Shown piece after piece: positions 1 to 5,073 of a DNA stretch of 5,073 nt. Source of the stretch: Rhodothermota bacterium (GTDB taxonomy: Bacteria > Hydrogenedentota > Hydrogenedentia > Hydrogenedentales > GCA-2746185); NCBI GenBank assembly GCA_009885415.1, contig VFKU01000356.1, positions 1 to 5,073 on the forward strand, given 5' to 3'. How positions within the stretch are numbered: the first letter of the stretch is position 1; each line of letters opens with the position of its first letter. The notes beneath the pieces were generated by a model, which saw only the letters and a list, made by a program, of their open reading frames with translations, was not told the origin of the DNA and did not search any database. The translations under genes were made by a program, and so were the position numbers.

Positions 1-159
1 GCGCGGTTTGAAGGCGAAGTGTTCGGCGTATTGGGGGGCGGTCGTGGCGAGGCCGGTCTGGATGACGACGCGCTCGCCGCTGTGCTGCGCGATTTCGTCC
101 ATCTTGACGATGAGGCGTCTAAAGTCGAGGTGCATGGTGCCGACGGTGACGAAGATCAT
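1..159 (-). CDS. pssE: PssE/Alg13-like glycosyltransferase catalytic subunit, N-terminal part (cut by left edge)
   Basis: Only the first 53 residues are in the window; homologues are usually about 150-170 residues, so roughly a third is seen. The start MIFVTVGTM is the typical N-terminus of the Alg13/PssE/EpsF family (GT28 C-terminal-like fold), with the TVGT strand-loop followed by the usual helix (FRRLIVKMDEIA) and a second strand (ERVVIQTG) that ends in the family's Q-[TS]-G signature. In this family the subunit carries the nucleotide-sugar binding and catalytic part, but works only when docked to a membrane-associated Alg14/PssD partner. That partner is encoded immediately upstream: the ATG at 159-157 overlaps the pssD stop TGA at 158-156 as ATGA, which suggests translational coupling and equal dosage. 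Sugar donor and lipid acceptor cannot be read from the sequence. The family call is firm; the symbol is by similarity to rhizobial and streptococcal exopolysaccharide genes. Confidence 0.87.
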   Translation of the reverse strand, partial: MIFVTVGTMHLDFRRLIVKMDEIAQHSGERVVIQTGLATTAPQYAEHFAFKPR

Positions 160-623
160 GGCGCGGTCTCGTCGACGAGGCTGCCGCGGTACTGCGCTCG
201 GCCGCGATAAGCGGGTACGAGCTCCGGCCACTGCACGAAGAACCGATCAGCGAGATGGATCACGACGCGGCCGGTGAGCGAGGGCCGCGTGACTTGTGCG
301 CCACACTCGATGTAGACCGAGGGCACGCGGCGAAGCTTGGCGACGAGAAAGGCCGGGATCGCGATCTCGGCGCCGGTGGAGACGAGGAGGTCTGGGCGTT
401 CCTTGCTGAAAATCCGCCACAGCCTCACGAGATTGATCAGAAATTGCAGGGGGTCATAAGGGCGATTCGGCGTGAGATAGGCGTTTGGCAGCCGCCGCGT
501 CGTCTCTGCGTCATAACAGAAGTAGAACGTGTTGCACTCGGCGAAGGCCGGGGCGAGTTCGAGCAGCTCGGTGAGGTGGCCGCCGTGCGAGGAGACGAGC
601 GCGATCTTTTTTCGCTCGGTCAT
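156..623 (-). CDS. pssD: PssD/Alg14-like membrane-anchoring subunit of a split glycosyltransferase
   Basis: A 155-residue protein, the usual length for bacterial PssD/EpsE/Cps14F-type Alg14 homologues. Visible hallmarks in order: an N-terminal Rossmann strand and glycine loop (IALVSSHGGHLTEL, residues 7-20), the PYDPLQFLINLVRLWRIF helix (55-72) thought to contact the membrane, PDLLVSTGAEIAIP (77-90), the VYIEC segment (103-107) where Alg14 proteins keep a conserved Glu, S115-L-T-G118, and the C-terminal FFVQWPEL (128-135) followed by YRG (145-147). The known family role is to bring the catalytic Alg13/PssE subunit and the lipid-linked acceptor together at the cytoplasmic face of the membrane. 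The ATG at 623-621 lies 3 bases after the stop of the upstream lipoprotein-like gene and has no clear Shine-Dalgarno sequence, so it probably relies on coupled translation. Its stop overlaps the pssE start. Family assignment is confident; the sugar and the polymer are unknown. Confidence 0.9.
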   Translation of the reverse strand: MTERKKIALVSSHGGHLTELLELAPAFAECNTFYFCYDAETTRRLPNAYLTPNRPYDPLQFLINLVRLWRIFSKERPDLLVSTGAEIAIPAFLVAKLRRVPSVYIECGAQVTRPSLTGRVVIHLADRFFVQWPELVPAYRGRAQYRGSLVDETAP

Positions 624-626
624 CGG

Positions 627-1166
627 TCAGGGCGCGAGCGTGAGGAAGTCTTCGTTCGGGCCGCGCAAGATGATCCGGCGCGAGTCGGGGTCTGCGGCGT
701 AGAGACTGATCGCCTGCAAATCGACGAGCTTATCCTGGAAGGGGCCGTCAAGCAGCCGCGCGCGGACGTAGTGCACGGTCGCTTCCTTGTCGCGTAGGTT
801 GCCTTTGCCGCGCAGGACCTCCGCGCGCAGGCGGGTTCCCGCGGTGACGACGCCGGGGACGCGGAGCCAGTTTTTTGGATGCGCATGGTACTCGGCGACG
901 GTTGTCGGGCCGCGCACGGTGTCCGGCGGCACGCTCCACTCCATGCCCGAGAGCAGCGCGGGGCCGTTCGTGCGCTCGGGGATGTCCAGAAGAAAGACGT
1001 CGCGTTGCAGTTCATAGACGCGATCCGGCTTGAACTCGCCCCAGAGCTCCGGCGTCTTGTCGACCGCGAAGTCCCAGCCGCCGAGGCGGCCCTGCCCCGG
1101 CGCGACCTGGCACGCGGGCGCGGCGAGCATCAACAGCATCAGCAGCGCGGCGCGGCGAATCGGCAT
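627..1166 (-). CDS. Unrecognised exported protein, probable lipoprotein, first gene of the pssDE unit
   Basis: I do not recognise this 179-residue protein. The chosen start (ATG 1166-1164) gives MPIRRAALLMLLMLAAPAC: two arginines, a hydrophobic core at 6-16 and Cys19. This reads as a lipoprotein signal peptide, but the box A-P-A-C is imperfect (Pro at -2), and APA could instead be a signal peptidase I site. The mature part has no membrane segment. It is rich in short alternating strands, for example VYELQRDVFLLDI (50-62), GTRLRAEVLRG (110-120), ATVHYVRARLLD (129-140) and RRIILRG (163-169), so a small beta-sandwich or barrel is likely. A second in-frame ATG at 1184-1182 would add six residues (MGAAAN); the 1166 start is preferred because the signal peptide begins cleanly there. 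It ends 3 bases before pssD, so co-transcription is likely, and an envelope role linked to the glycan made by PssDE is inferred from that alone. Confidence 0.72.
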   Translation of the reverse strand: MPIRRAALLMLLMLAAPACQVAPGQGRLGGWDFAVDKTPELWGEFKPDRVYELQRDVFLLDIPERTNGPALLSGMEWSVPPDTVRGPTTVAEYHAHPKNWLRVPGVVTAGTRLRAEVLRGKGNLRDKEATVHYVRARLLDGPFQDKLVDLQAISLYAADPDSRRIILRGPNEDFLTLAP

Positions 1167-1194
1167 GTTTGCAGCGGCCCCCATAGCGGGTGCG

Positions 1195-1223
1195 ATTATA
1201 GCGGCGCGGGAGGGGGGCGGCAA
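1195..1223 (-). promoter_or_regulatory. Probable sigma70-type promoter for the lipoprotein-pssD-pssE unit
   Basis: On the minus strand a perfect -10 hexamer TATAAT lies at 1200-1195. Seventeen bases upstream is TTGCCG (1223-1218), which matches the -35 consensus at four of six positions. A start about 7 bases after the -10 box falls near 1188, only about 20 bases before the preferred ATG at 1166; GGGGG at 1182-1178 in that leader could act as a weak ribosome site. A perfect AT hexamer with ideal spacing is notable in such GC-rich sequence. It is a sequence match only, and the sigma factor preference of this organism is unknown. Confidence 0.5.
1208..1217 (+). promoter_or_regulatory. Candidate ribosome binding site for a TTG start of the GT-C glycosyltransferase
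   Basis: GGGAGGGGGG is a purine run with good complementarity to the 16S rRNA tail. It sits 7 bases before an in-frame TTG at 1225. This is the main reason for placing the glycosyltransferase start there, since no suitable ATG exists downstream and the upstream in-frame ATG (1165) overlaps the divergent gene. The run also lies inside the -35/-10 spacer of the opposing promoter, so a G-rich coincidence is possible. Confidence 0.4.
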
Positions 1224-1224
1224 T

Positions 1225-2832
1225 TTGGGGGGCGGGCTGCATATATTCGCGCGTCCGGCGGCCACGCTGGCTCGCGCGCGCGCGATCACCGGCGCACGCG
1301 CGGGATGGATCGACGCGGCCTGCGTGGGCGGGGCGGCGATCGCCGCGCTCGCATTCGGCGCGGCCAACCTCGCCGGGCCCAGCCTGTGGCACGACGAGCT
1401 CGTGCACGTCTTCGTGGCGCAGAGCATCGCCGAGACGGGCCGCGCGGCCTTGCCCAGCGGTGAGCCGTATTACAACGGCACGCTCTTCCATCTGATCTTG
1501 GCTGTTGCCATCAAACTCTTCGGCGCGGGCGAGGCGGTGGTCCGATCTCCGAGCGTGCTGCTGTCGGCGTTGAACGTCGCACTGACGTATTGGGTGTTAC
1601 GGCCGATCGCGGGACGTCCGGTCGCGCTCATCGCGGCGGTGGGCATGGCGCTCTCGCCGTGGAACGTGGCCTGGGCGCGGCAGGCGCGCTTCTATACGCT
1701 GCATCAGACCTTGTACTTGTTGCACATCGGCGCGTTCTGGCGGCTCACCGAGGCGAAGTCCTTGCGCGCGGCGGCGTTGCCGGCCATCGGCGCGATCGCG
1801 GCCTTCTTGCTCGGCGTGTTGACCTCGTACCACGCGCTGATTTTCCTCGCGGCGCCGGGCGCGTATGCCGTGGGACAGGCTTTCGCCGCGCGGCGATGGA
1901 AGACGCGGTGGACGTGGATCCTCGCGGGGATCGCGCTGGCCGGTCTAACAGGGATCGGCCTCATTGATGTGTTGATGAACACGGTCGATCGCAAGGCAGT
2001 CATCGACAATGGCGGACTCGGCGGAAAAATCGTGTTTACCGAGCGCGAACATCGCTTGTATTACATTGACTGGTTGCGGCTGAATTTGGGCAGGGGCTTC
2101 CTTCTGCTCGCCCTCGGCGGCACGGGCGCGATGCTTTGGCGCGGGCGCTGGCGCGGGGCCTATGCCGCGCTCGCCTTCTGGGCGCCGATTTTCGTGTTGA
2201 CCTTTCTGATCGGCTATCGCTGGCCGCGCTTCATGTTTTTTGCCTACCCCTTCTACGTCGCTGCGTGGGCCTGCGGGGTCTATACCTTATGCGCGTGGTT
2301 GTTGCAGCCGAAACCGGGTTGGGCGCGGAAGGCAGTCGCGCTGGTAGCCGTGGTCTTCCTCGTGCGGCTGGGGGTCTCGGCCGCGCGCAACGTGGGTAAC
2401 TCGCTCGATGCGGCGCGCGGCGTGCATACGACGCTAGCCACGCAGCATCCCGACTGGCGCGGACCGTGTGAATGGGTGAAGGCGCGCGCGAATGCGGACG
2501 GTGCGGTGATCGTGACGACCTCGTATCTGCCGGTGCGGTATTACGCCGGGCGCGTGGACGAGTGGTATCCCTCGCGCTCGTTGCCGTGGGAAAGCGTCGA
2601 GTCGGGCCTGCCGGGATTGCCGGGCATCGAGCAGCTCGCGGCCTTTGTGGCGACACATCCGCGCGGTTATTTCATCGCCGAGTGGTGGCGCTTCGAGCGG
2701 AACTACGAGGGCGCGCCCTGGGGCGACCTTTCCGAGGACATCGCGTGGGTGCAGGCGCACATGCGCAAGGTGGATGAGGCGTCCTCGGCCGACGTGACCG
2801 TGTACGCCTGGGGCGAAGGGTCCGCGCCGTGA
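1225..2832 (+). CDS. Polytopic GT-C (PMT/ArnT-like, family 39 type) glycosyltransferase
   Basis: A 535-residue membrane protein if started at TTG 1225. After the first helix (about 28-49) comes PSLWHDELVH (52-61), the W-x-D-E signature in the first periplasmic loop of dolichyl/undecaprenyl-phosphate sugar transferases; D57-E58 are the likely catalytic or metal-contacting acids. ARQARFYTLHQTLYLL (151-166) and WPRFMFFAYPFYVAA (333-347) match the family's later conserved helices. About nine to ten hydrophobic segments run to residue 385 and are followed by a soluble C-terminal domain (about 395-535). The expected activity is periplasmic transfer of a sugar from a polyprenyl-phosphate donor to lipid, glycan or protein; the acceptor is unknown. 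The start is uncertain: ATG 1165 overlaps the divergent gene, TTG 1225 has a strong purine run upstream, and GTG 1324 (502 residues) would clip the first helix and has no such site. Function is fairly sure at family level, the start is not. Confidence 0.83.
   Translation: MGGGLHIFARPAATLARARAITGARAGWIDAACVGGAAIAALAFGAANLAGPSLWHDELVHVFVAQSIAETGRAALPSGEPYYNGTLFHLILAVAIKLFGAGEAVVRSPSVLLSALNVALTYWVLRPIAGRPVALIAAVGMALSPWNVAWARQARFYTLHQTLYLLHIGAFWRLTEAKSLRAAALPAIGAIAAFLLGVLTSYHALIFLAAPGAYAVGQAFAARRWKTRWTWILAGIALAGLTGIGLIDVLMNTVDRKAVIDNGGLGGKIVFTEREHRLYYIDWLRLNLGRGFLLLALGGTGAMLWRGRWRGAYAALAFWAPIFVLTFLIGYRWPRFMFFAYPFYVAAWACGVYTLCAWLLQPKPGWARKAVALVAVVFLVRLGVSAARNVGNSLDAARGVHTTLATQHPDWRGPCEWVKARANADGAVIVTTSYLPVRYYAGRVDEWYPSRSLPWESVESGLPGLPGIEQLAAFVATHPRGYFIAEWWRFERNYEGAPWGDLSEDIAWVQAHMRKVDEASSADVTVYAWGEGSAP
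1242..1247 (+). promoter_or_regulatory. Possible -10 element for the plus-strand glycosyltransferase unit
   Basis: TATATT, five of six matches to TATAAT, is one of only two AT islands in the divergent region. TG lies one base away from the extended -10 position and no -35 hexamer is evident. If real, the transcript would begin near 1254, downstream of the TTG at 1225, and translation would have to use GTG 1324 or another start. It therefore competes with the TTG-start model; evidence is weak. Confidence 0.2.
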
Positions 2833-3821
2833 CGGCGCGCGAGGCGCCGCCGGCGGAGCTCGCCGGTGAGGCCGCGCCCAACGAGAACGGCGCCGCGGCG
2901 ATCGCGCCCAAACGCGGCGGCCCCGGGCGCTACCTGCTCATCGGCCTGGCCTTCGCGGTCTATTTCGCCGCCGTGTGGATTATCGGCTGGCGCAAAGTGG
3001 GGGACGCGCTTGTCCATGCGGACTTAGGCTTGGTCGCGGCGGCGGCGGCGCTCACGGGCGCGGGCGCGGTGACGCGCATGTGGAAGTGGCGGCGCGCGCT
3101 GGGCGCGGGGCGTCATGCGATCGGCGTGTATTTTCTCTCGCGGAGCGCGGGCGTGTGGTCGCCCGCGCGCGTCGGCGAGTTCTTGCCGCTGCTGTGGAAA
3201 CGGCATCGCACTACGCGCCTCGCGGGATGGATCCTTTTCGATCGCGTCCTCGAAGTCCTTGTCACGCTGGCTTTCGGCCTCGTTGGACTTGTTTTCACCG
3301 GGCTGTTGTCCGCCGGGGCTTACGCGGCAATCGTCAGCGTCACGATCGCCGCGAGCGTCTTCGGATTTTACGTCTTGACGCGGCGCGATCTCCTTGATGC
3401 GATGGCAGCGCGCGCGCCGGAGGCTTCGCGCCTGCGCACTGTCCTCACCGCGCTCGCGGGGACGAGCGGTGAGCTGCGATCCTTTCTACGTGCGCCGGCC
3501 GAGCTCACGGTGCTGACAGTCTTCGCCAAGGCCCTCGACCTCTTCGCGATCGTGCTGATCTTTCGTGCGCTCGGGGTGGGCGTCGGCTTCGCGCTCGTCG
3601 CCGCGGCGAAGTGCGCGCTCGCCATCGTCAGCTACGTGCCGATTACCCCCGTGGCCACCGGCGTCCCGCACGCCGTCCAAGGCTGGATGATGCTCGAGTC
3701 CGCTGGTGTCCAGCCGGACACCGTTGTCGCCAGTATCGGCATCGAAGCGGGCATCATGGTCCTCGTCTTCAGCGTGACTGCGGCATTCGCGGCCCGGGCG
3801 ATCAGGCGGGCGGCGTTGTAG
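2829..3821 (+). CDS. YbhN/LPG-synthase-TM (UPF0104) family membrane protein, flippase-like
   Basis: A 330-residue integral membrane protein, the normal size for stand-alone members of the lysylphosphatidylglycerol synthase transmembrane family (PF03706 type). Family marks are WSPARVGEFLPLL (110-122, the conserved R-x-G-E block), LFDRVLEVLV (136-145) and PITPVATGVPHAVQG (271-285, the P-x-x-P-x-x-x-G block, with His281 where many relatives have an acidic residue). Seven to eight hydrophobic segments follow a charged, Ala/Pro-rich cytoplasmic tail of about 33 residues. There is no catalytic LPG synthase C-terminal domain, so it is not a full MprF. Relatives beside GT-C glycosyltransferases are often proposed to move or present lipid-linked sugars, but direct biochemistry is scarce. 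The GTG start at 2829 overlaps the upstream TGA as GTGA, and GAAGGG at 2815-2820 lies 8 bases upstream, so the two genes are almost certainly co-translated. Family call firm; flippase role inferred. Confidence 0.88.
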   Translation: MTAREAPPAELAGEAAPNENGAAAIAPKRGGPGRYLLIGLAFAVYFAAVWIIGWRKVGDALVHADLGLVAAAAALTGAGAVTRMWKWRRALGAGRHAIGVYFLSRSAGVWSPARVGEFLPLLWKRHRTTRLAGWILFDRVLEVLVTLAFGLVGLVFTGLLSAGAYAAIVSVTIAASVFGFYVLTRRDLLDAMAARAPEASRLRTVLTALAGTSGELRSFLRAPAELTVLTVFAKALDLFAIVLIFRALGVGVGFALVAAAKCALAIVSYVPITPVATGVPHAVQGWMMLESAGVQPDTVVASIGIEAGIMVLVFSVTAAFAARAIRRAAL

Positions 3822-3906
3822 CCGATTGGCTCCAGTGTTTTCGGATGGGGCCGGTGGAGGGTGTGGAAACCTCGATGAATTGGGTCTTTGGAATTTGGCG
3901 CGCGGG
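3822..3906. other. Convergent intergenic gap without a visible terminator
   Basis: This 85-base gap separates the flippase-like gene (plus) from the acyltransferase-like gene (minus). I looked for a GC stem followed by a T run on either strand and found only trivial stems such as GCC-GATT-GGC at 3822-3831, with no T run after them. Termination may be Rho-dependent or lie inside the opposing gene. Confidence 0.5.
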
Positions 3907-4938
3907 TCAGAGCCGAATGATTACGCCGTCTTTTCTGAGGCGCCAGGCCACGGCGTAGCATGTCAGGTAAAATGCGACGAATCCGATCGCGGCCATCACC
4001 GGTTGGCTGTCACGTCCTACGACAAAAGATCCGTGCAGGTCGCTCAGCGCCTGCTGCACGATATATACGACCAGTGCGTTCATCCCCAGCGTGCGCAAAT
4101 GCGGAATGTTCCGTTTTTTTACGTCGCACCACCAATAAAACGGCAGGTATCCTAGAAAACAGAGCCCGGCCGAGTACAGGGGATAGGGGGCGGTCATGCC
4201 GCGCTGGCTGAAGGGCCATTCGGCTTTTAGGCCCGGCCAACTTAGGTGGAGCATCCATCCTGCCGCGCTCAGCGCCAGTCCCCACGCGAGACACCCTGTA
4301 ATTATTTTGCGAGAGTTCTTCGAGACACTGAGGTCCTGCAGGATCGTGCCGAAGAGCAGGAGGGTAGCCCAGCTCAGCGGACCGAGCGGTCCCCCGTCGA
4401 TGCTGTTGGACAGCGTCCATTCGCCGTAGGCGGTCGTCATGGAGATCGATTGAAACAGGACGAGATAGCCGATGGCCGCAGCGGTGCGGACGAGCACGCT
4501 GCGCATTAAAAACGGCAAGGCCAGGATGCCGGCGAAGCCGATGTCCACCAGCGCATCCCACCAGTAGAGCCAATTTTCCAGCCTTGGACCGTAGAGCACA
4601 ATGCCGACCGCGATGAGCGTGATATTTCGGCGCAGGGCCGCGGTGTAGGCCGGGGTGGTATGTCCGTTGAGCGAGCGACGTTGCAGGGAGAGTCTCATGC
4701 CCATGCCGACGACGAACATGAATAAGGGTGCGATGGTGTCGGCGTAGCTCATGCGATGATCATGGTGCTTGAATTGCCAGGGCATCGAATCGAAACCACC
4801 GAGGTAGTTGACGAGAATCATTCCGAAGATCGCGTAGCCTCGGTAGTGATCGATCGACGATATCCGGTCGGGTCGGGCCGCTGTGCGCGATTCGGTCGTG
4901 TCAGTGGGGGATGGACACGGGATCGAGGAAGTGGTCAT
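3907..4938 (-). CDS. DUF5009/HGSNAT-like (COG4299-type) membrane acyltransferase
   Basis: A 343-residue protein with about ten hydrophobic helices. It resembles bacterial relatives of heparan-alpha-glucosaminide N-acetyltransferase. Seen signatures: R25-x-x-S-I-D-H-Y-R-G34 at the start of helix 1, N44, a periplasmic loop with H58, H59 and H61, then Y-A-D-T-I-A-P-L-F (65-73) and a following glycine at 78 (the family's AD-x-x-x-P-x-F block), LGMNALVVYI (284-293), and a C-terminal WRLRKDGVIIRL. In human HGSNAT the histidine before the AD-x-x-x-P block is the reported acetyl-carrying residue; H58 or H59 is the positional counterpart here, by inference. Members are thought to use cytosolic acetyl-CoA to acylate a sugar across the membrane; no substrate can be named. 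GGGGA at 4947-4943 precedes the ATG. It follows probable glyS after 42 bases on the same strand. Base composition looks less GC-rich than the glycosyltransferase genes, which may reflect transfer. Confidence 0.8.
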   Translation of the reverse strand: MTTSSIPCPSPTDTTESRTAARPDRISSIDHYRGYAIFGMILVNYLGGFDSMPWQFKHHDHRMSYADTIAPLFMFVVGMGMRLSLQRRSLNGHTTPAYTAALRRNITLIAVGIVLYGPRLENWLYWWDALVDIGFAGILALPFLMRSVLVRTAAAIGYLVLFQSISMTTAYGEWTLSNSIDGGPLGPLSWATLLLFGTILQDLSVSKNSRKIITGCLAWGLALSAAGWMLHLSWPGLKAEWPFSQRGMTAPYPLYSAGLCFLGYLPFYWWCDVKKRNIPHLRTLGMNALVVYIVQQALSDLHGSFVVGRDSQPVMAAIGFVAFYLTCYAVAWRLRKDGVIIRL

Positions 4939-4980
4939 GAAGTCCCCGGAGCATGTTTGCGAACGAGTGCGGCTCCGCGG

Positions 4981-5073
4981 TTAAGCGGGGTTGACGCGTT
5001 GGTCGAGCCAGGCGGGGACCTCGTCCATCGTCATGCGGACTTGGTCCATGGTGTCGCGGTCGCGGACGGTGAC
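4981..5073 (-). CDS. glyS: Glycyl-tRNA synthetase, single-chain type, C-terminal end (cut by right edge)
   Basis: Only the last 30 codons are present, ending in TAA at 4983-4981. The peptide opens VTVRDRDTMDQVR and continues MTMDEVPAWL, which closely resembles the end of the anticodon-binding domain of alpha2 class II glycyl-tRNA synthetases (typically a T-V-T-V-R-x-R-D-T-M-x-Q-x-R strand pair, then a short helix beginning with D-E/E-L). This enzyme charges tRNA-Gly in the cytoplasm. Other class IIa synthetases (Pro, Thr, His) share the anticodon-binding fold, so the identification rests on a short stretch, but R-D-T-M-x-Q-x-R is most like GlyRS. The downstream acyltransferase-like gene starts 42 bases later with no terminator seen between, so read-through is likely. 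Confidence 0.75.
   Translation of the reverse strand, partial: VTVRDRDTMDQVRMTMDEVPAWLDQRVNPA

Noticed and set aside
255..797. A 180-codon open frame on the plus strand.
   Set aside because: It lies antisense to pssD and the end of the lipoprotein-like gene, both of which have coherent family or signal-peptide features and proper coupling. The plus-strand translation is charged, low-complexity sequence without motifs.
1169..1199. Plus-strand promoter TTGCAG with GATTAT at 1194-1199.
   Set aside because: The spacing is 19 bases with only three of six and four of six matches, and the -10 is merely the reverse side of the much better minus-strand TATAAT.
1030..1224. N-terminal extension of the GT-C gene back to an in-frame ATG at 1030 or 1165.
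   Set aside because: The extension would run antisense through the signal peptide of the divergent gene and across its promoter, with rare codons such as ATA, and gives no recognisable sequence.
1185..1427. Extending the lipoprotein-like gene upstream to an ATG at 1427.
   Set aside because: It would place about 80 low-complexity Ala/Pro/Arg residues before a clean signal peptide, and run through its own apparent promoter and the opposing gene.
1012..1491. A 159-codon open frame on the minus strand across the divergent region.
   Set aside because: It is an Arg/Gly/Ala-rich shadow covering the GT-C W-x-D-E region and the control region; its frame carries no known motif.
3826..4155. Plus-strand open frame after the flippase-like gene.
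   Set aside because: It runs antisense into the acyltransferase-like gene and has no motif, signal peptide or ribosome site that supports it.
4010..4573. A 187-codon minus-strand open frame overlapping the acyltransferase-like gene.
   Set aside because: It is the -1 frame of that gene; the sequence is Arg/Ala-rich with no membrane pattern. It is kept only as the destination of the possible A7 slippage.
4965..4992. Possible terminator after glyS (short GC inverted repeats such as GCGG-CT-CCGC).
   Set aside because: Stems are four base pairs with a two-base loop or similar, and no T run follows on the minus strand.

Overview
The window is GC-rich, tightly packed bacterial DNA with seven protein genes. 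Two of them are cut by the window edges. No RNA gene, insertion sequence, CRISPR array or phage gene is visible. The glycyl-tRNA synthetase tail at the right edge looks like the single-chain (alpha2) type, which argues against a typical gamma- or betaproteobacterium. The putative lipoprotein suggests an envelope where lipoproteins matter. I cannot name the phylum; a GC-rich lineage such as Planctomycetota, Hydrogenedentota or a deltaproteobacterial relative would fit, but that is a guess.

Left block (1-1166, minus strand): a three-gene unit read right to left. It starts with an unrecognised exported, lipoprotein-like protein, followed 3 bases later by a PssD/Alg14-like subunit, then (ATGA overlap) a PssE/Alg13-like subunit cut by the left edge. 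PssD and PssE homologues together form one split glycosyltransferase that adds a sugar to a lipid-linked intermediate at the inner face of the membrane. A good-looking promoter, with TATAAT 17 bases from TTGCCG, lies just upstream of the lipoprotein-like gene.

Centre block (about 1225-3821, plus strand): a divergent pair overlapping by GTGA. The first gene encodes a polytopic GT-C/PMT-type glycosyltransferase, which should use polyprenyl-phosphate-linked sugar. The second encodes a YbhN/LPG-synthase-TM (UPF0104) membrane protein of the kind often found beside such enzymes. The two blocks together look like an envelope glycan or glycolipid locus: cytoplasmic sugar addition by PssDE, periplasmic sugar transfer by the GT-C enzyme, and a membrane protein that may help lipid or lipid-sugar handling. 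The start of the GT-C gene is ambiguous because it has no suitable ATG.

Right block (3907-5073, minus strand): the last 30 codons of a probable glyS, then after 42 bases a ten-helix DUF5009/HGSNAT-like (COG4299-type) putative acyltransferase. That gene converges on the flippase-like gene across an 85-base gap with no clear terminator.

Nothing here is clearly a new defence or mobile system. The most interesting items are the unrecognised lipoprotein-like gene coupled to pssDE, the compact divergent control region at 1166-1324, and the acyltransferase next to glyS.
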